In this document: one piece after another, positions 6,069 through 10,212 of the stretch
Layout of the letters: each line of letters starts with the position of its first letter
Position numbering within the stretch: position 1 is the first letter of the stretch
NCBI GenBank assembly: GCA_017885385.1
Contig: JAFNGF010000346.1
Location: forward strand, 1-10,212
Length of the DNA: 10,212 bases
DNA from: Planctomycetota bacterium
Lineage (GTDB): Bacteria > Planctomycetota > Phycisphaerae > Sedimentisphaerales > Anaerobacaceae
Direction: 5' to 3'
Position numbers and translations under genes: made by a program
Notes under the pieces: model-generated
Database searches by the model: none
What the model saw: only the letters and a program-made list of their open reading frames with translations
What the model was told of the DNA's origin: nothing

Positions 6069-7133
6069 ATGCACGATACGAAACTTGAGCAACCTCTCGT
6101 TGATTTCTACATGTACCCGCCTGTGGGCGACGACGACTGGCGATATATTCGCCAGACGGCTCTGGTGCGAGTGTACGAGATGCAGATGCTCAGCAGGGCC
6201 GCACTGCTGGATATGGCCAATGCCGAAAGCCTGGAAGCAGCGGCGAGCCTTTTAAGCGCAACCGAATACGCTATGCCCGGAGCCGGCAGAAACTTTGTGG
6301 AGGTGGAGGATGTTTTGCGAACCAGAAGGCAGGCGGTCCGTCAGCTTTTCGCGGATTTGATGTTCGATAAGTCCCTCGTAGAGCTTTTTAGAACGCGGGA
6401 CGATTTTGCCAATATACGGCTGGCGGTGCGCCGAATATTGACGGGCAAACCGATCGGCTCTGATTACAGCGGCGACGGCAATTTCCCACCTGAGCAGTTT
6501 GAAAAGGCTTTTAGCCAGGAAGATTACAGTCTGCTGCCGGATTACTTACGGCAGGCGGTCGACCGGGCAGTTCTGGCCTACTACCAAAATAAAGACGTCC
6601 GCCAGATTGATTATGCGATCGACGCTGCGGAGGCTCAGTACAATCTGAGAAGCGCTCGTCGGCTAAAGAGCATTTTCCTGCTGGGGCTTTTTAGAATACA
6701 GGTTGATTTGACCAACGTTCGCACGATGCTTCGGCTGAAATTCGCTCAGTCAGAGCAGGGCCCCGGCCTTGCGGGAACAGAGCGTAACGTTTTTCTGCAA
6801 GGCGGCTACATCGACCCGGAGCGGCTGCGTCACGGCCTGGAGGTCGGATACGAATTGCTGGGGCCGTTGTTTTTCGTGACGCCCTATTACGAAGTTGTTG
6901 AATCAGGCGCGAATTATCTGGCGTCGAACAAGTCATTCCTGCGGCTTGAACAGCGTTGCGATGAGCATTTGCTCGGCTTCCTGAAGACAACGATTCAGAT
7001 TGTCACTGGGCCTCAGCCGATTATCGCGTATTTTCTGATGAAGGAGAACGAAATCCGCACGGTTCGGCTGATACTAACAGCCAAAAAGAATCGTCTGGAT
7101 ACGCAGCTTATTTTGGACCGCCTGGGCTCGTAA
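6069..7133 (+). CDS. V/A-type ATPase subunit C (d/AC39 family)
   Basis: This 354-residue, largely helical soluble protein links the central shaft to the K ring. Family-like features are the early WRYIRQTALVRVYEMQMLS segment, repeated helical bundles, and the C-terminal KENEIRTVRLILTAKKNRLD, which resembles the conserved end of AC39/NtpC proteins. Its position between E and F agrees. Length is normal (about 330-360). The ATG at 6069 is used here, but it has almost no Shine-Dalgarno site and follows the upstream inverted repeat directly. An in-frame ATG at 6111 (MYPPVGDDDW) is an alternative start that would shorten the protein by 14 residues; it has no better site. Confidence 0.9.
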   Translation: MHDTKLEQPLVDFYMYPPVGDDDWRYIRQTALVRVYEMQMLSRAALLDMANAESLEAAASLLSATEYAMPGAGRNFVEVEDVLRTRRQAVRQLFADLMFDKSLVELFRTRDDFANIRLAVRRILTGKPIGSDYSGDGNFPPEQFEKAFSQEDYSLLPDYLRQAVDRAVLAYYQNKDVRQIDYAIDAAEAQYNLRSARRLKSIFLLGLFRIQVDLTNVRTMLRLKFAQSEQGPGLAGTERNVFLQGGYIDPERLRHGLEVGYELLGPLFFVTPYYEVVESGANYLASNKSFLRLEQRCDEHLLGFLKTTIQIVTGPQPIIAYFLMKENEIRTVRLILTAKKNRLDTQLILDRLGS

Positions 7134-7152
7134 ACACCAAAGGCAGGGGACA

Positions 7153-7175
7153 GAGCCGCGACCGTAAGGGAGCGG
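7153..7175. repeat. Candidate short repeat after subunit C
   Basis: GAGCCGCGACCGTAAGGGAGCGG has a weak CCGC/GCGG stem. It resembles a short intergenic repeat I recall from planctomycete-like genomes, but only one copy is in the window and the resemblance is from memory. Confidence 0.25.
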
Positions 7176-7198
7176 ATAGTTTCAGGGGATCGGAATAT

Positions 7199-7298
7199 CA
7201 GGAAACCAGGATGCAGGATACCAGTAATCAGGACATCAGGAAAAACTAACGCCGCTTCGAGATGGGATTAGCCTGATGTCCACTCCCTGGTAGCAGGA
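7199..7298. repeat. CAGGA-rich inverted repeat between subunits C and F
   Basis: GGACATCAGG (7231-7240) and CCTGATGTCC (7272-7281) are perfect 10-base reverse complements around a 31-base loop. Five CAGGA units lie at 7199, 7207, 7214, 7229 and 7237, and a sixth at 7294, spaced irregularly. TACCAG (left) and CTGGTA (right) extend the stem imperfectly. With the candidate repeat at 7153 it fills most of the 199-base gap, and no open reading frame of note is seen. Confidence 0.65.
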
Positions 7299-7332
7299 TA
7301 CTCTGATAACCTGAATCACGAGACACGAAACA

Positions 7333-7653
7333 ATGGAAGGCAAAATAGCAGTATTAGGTGACACTGACTTTGTGATGCCGTTTACGGCACTGGGAGTCGA
7401 TACATACACGGTCGGCGATGAGGCTGACGTAATCGAAAACGCCAAAAAGATAATTCAGGGCAAATATGCCCTGATACTTGTGGCGGAAAACATAGCCCCG
7501 GCTGCTGACACGGTTTTTGCCGATTACGAGGATTCGGCGACACCCTGCGTCTTGGTGGTGCCGTTTACCACCGAATCCAAAGGCTTTGCCGCCGAAGCTC
7601 TGGCAAAGGTGCTTAAGATGGCGACAGGAATAAACATTTTGCACAACAGTTGA
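7333..7653 (+). CDS. V/A-type ATPase subunit F
   Basis: This 106-residue protein begins MEGKIAVLGDTDFVMPF, the characteristic start of V-type F subunits, with a small alternating alpha/beta fold and a central strand (YALILVAENIA). Residues PCVLVVPFTTESKG and the C-terminal helix ending GINILHNS complete it. Subunit F binds subunit D in the central rotor shaft and influences ATP hydrolysis in known enzymes. The length is typical, and the position just before A matches the archaeal-type operon. No good Shine-Dalgarno site precedes the ATG; the region upstream is repeat sequence. Confidence 0.92.
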   Translation: MEGKIAVLGDTDFVMPFTALGVDTYTVGDEADVIENAKKIIQGKYALILVAENIAPAADTVFADYEDSATPCVLVVPFTTESKGFAAEALAKVLKMATGINILHNS

Positions 7654-7660
7654 AAAATTG

Positions 7661-7737
7661 ACCGCTGAGAACACAGGGAACGCGGAGATAAATATAATCA
7701 AAAGATTATTCTCTGCGTGCTTCGCGTGCTCTGCGGT
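7661..7737. repeat. Large imperfect hairpin element between subunits F and A
   Basis: Arms of 28 bases, 7661-7688 (starting ACCGCTGAGAACACAG) and 7710-7737 (ending CGTGCTCTGCGGT), are reverse complements at about 20 of 28 positions. The tip continues with ATAATC (7694-7699) and GATTAT (7704-7709) around an AAAA loop, so the whole unit can fold as one long hairpin. It resembles the 'ACCGCAGAGNACGCAGAG' type of dispersed repeat seen in several environmental bacterial groups (from memory). The same frame as subunit A runs through it and gives a false 34-residue extension. Confidence 0.8.
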
Positions 7738-7744
7738 AAAAGAA

Positions 7745-7750
7745 AAGAGG
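7745..7750 (+). promoter_or_regulatory. Ribosome binding site deciding the subunit A start
   Basis: AAGAGG lies nine bases before the ATG at 7760 and just after the hairpin element. It supports that start over the in-frame TTG at 7658, which lies four bases after the subunit F stop. Confidence 0.6.
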
Positions 7751-7759
7751 ACTTTGGGA

Positions 7760-9559
<1,800 letters not shown>

Positions 9560-9576
9560 GCTGTGTTTACAGGATC

Positions 9577-9581
9577 AGGAG
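9577..9581 (+). promoter_or_regulatory. Strong ribosome binding site for subunit B
   Basis: AGGAG lies six bases before the ATG at 9588 in the clean 28-base gap after subunit A. It fixes the subunit B start. Confidence 0.75.
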
Positions 9582-9587
9582 TTGGAA

Positions 9588-10212
9588 ATGCTGAAAGAGT
9601 ATCAGACAGTTGCTGAAATTGCCGGGCCGTTGATGCTGGTCGAGATGGTCGACGAGGCAAAATATGCTCACATCGTCGAGATTGAGCTTGCCGACGGCTC
9701 TATACGTCACGGTCAGATTTTGCAGGTCGAGAGAGACAAAGCCCTGGTGCAGGTCTTCGAGGGCACGCGCGGCGTCGATGTTAGCGCCAGTACAGTGCGG
9801 TTCTTAGGCAGACCTCTGGAATTTGGCGTGTCCCCGGATATTCTGGGCAGAGTTTTCAACGGTCTGGGCGAGCCGAAAGACGGCAGCCCGCCGGTAATCC
9901 CTGATAAGCTGATGGACATCAACGGAAGGCCCATCAACCCTTACGCCCGTGATTACCCCATCGAGTTCATCCAGACCGGTATATCGACAATTGATGGCTT
10001 GAATCCGCTGGTGCGTGGCCAGAAGCTGCCGATATTTTCCGGCTCGGGCCTTCCTCACGATAACGTCACCGCTCAGCTTGCCCGCCAGGCGACAATTTTG
10101 GGCAAAGGCGAAGAATTCGCCGTCGTATTTGCAGCGATGGGCATAACGTTTGAGGCGGCGCAGTTCTTTATTGACGACCTGCAGCAGACCGGCGCCATCG
10201 AGCGGGCGGTTA
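9588..10212 (+). CDS. V/A-type ATPase regulatory subunit B, 3' truncated
   Basis: Only the first 208 residues are in the window; the frame is open at the right edge. The product begins MLKEYQTVAEIAGPLMLVE (the beta-barrel domain), continues through DILGRVFNGLGEPKDG and DINGRPINP, and reaches IFSGSGLPHDNVTAQLARQ. The last is the degenerate P-loop region of B subunits (commonly SGSGLPHN), which does not carry the Walker lysine; here an Asp stands where relatives usually have Asn. B alternates with A in the head, contributes to the nucleotide sites and does not hydrolyse ATP itself. It follows A by 28 bases with a strong AGGAG site, so A and B are probably made at similar levels, as the A3B3 head requires. 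Confidence 0.96.
   Translation, partial: MLKEYQTVAEIAGPLMLVEMVDEAKYAHIVEIELADGSIRHGQILQVERDKALVQVFEGTRGVDVSASTVRFLGRPLEFGVSPDILGRVFNGLGEPKDGSPPVIPDKLMDINGRPINPYARDYPIEFIQTGISTIDGLNPLVRGQKLPIFSGSGLPHDNVTAQLARQATILGKGEEFAVVFAAMGITFEAAQFFIDDLQQTGAIERAV

Noticed and set aside
7199..7298. CRISPR array reading of the CAGGA units
   Set aside because: Units are five bases with irregular spacing of 7-15 bases; no proper repeat or spacer structure and no cas genes.

Overview
The window is a slice of a bacterial chromosome in which every gene lies on the + strand. It holds the 3' end of a glycoside hydrolase gene, a malate dehydrogenase gene, and then eight consecutive genes of a V/A-type rotary ATPase. 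The last of these (subunit B) runs off the right edge. No species can be named from the sequence alone. A GH127-family hydrolase, an LDH-like malate dehydrogenase and intergenic gaps packed with several different inverted-repeat elements together suggest an uncultured polysaccharide-degrading bacterium, perhaps Planctomycetota (Phycisphaerae-like). That is an inference, not a reading.

Layout: 3-1241 GH127/DUF1680-type hydrolase (5' end missing); 1265-2197 malate dehydrogenase; 2258-2575 V-ATPase stalk subunit G/H; 2684-4696 membrane subunit I (a); 4725-5219 rotor ring subunit K (c); 5334-5927 stalk subunit E; 6069-7133 subunit C (d); 7333-7653 subunit F; 7760-9559 catalytic subunit A; 9588-10212 regulatory subunit B (3' end missing). 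The order H-I-K-E-C-F-A-B matches the archaeal/Thermus-type operon; subunit D would be expected just beyond the right edge. Together the genes encode the membrane motor (I, K), the peripheral stalks (E, G/H), the central-stalk parts (C, F) and the A3B3 head. Ring subunit K keeps the residues known to bind Na+ in the Enterococcus hirae enzyme and has one ion-carrying glutamate per four-helix subunit. This suggests a Na+-translocating, ATP-driven pump.

The genes are ordinary; the unusual part is what lies between them. The gaps mdh-H, H-I, K-E, E-C, C-F and F-A all hold hairpin-forming or repeat-like sequence, mostly of unrelated types. Only the I-K and A-B gaps are short and clean, and each carries a strong Shine-Dalgarno site. 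Two further palindromic segments appear to sit in frame inside subunits I and A. The repeats extend two reading frames (E and A) upstream into false N-termini; the annotation here corrects those starts. No RNA gene, CRISPR array, insertion sequence or phage gene was seen, and no gene-free stretch exceeds 300 bases. I do not see a convincing novel multi-gene system; the repeat-loaded operon is the main item worth following up.
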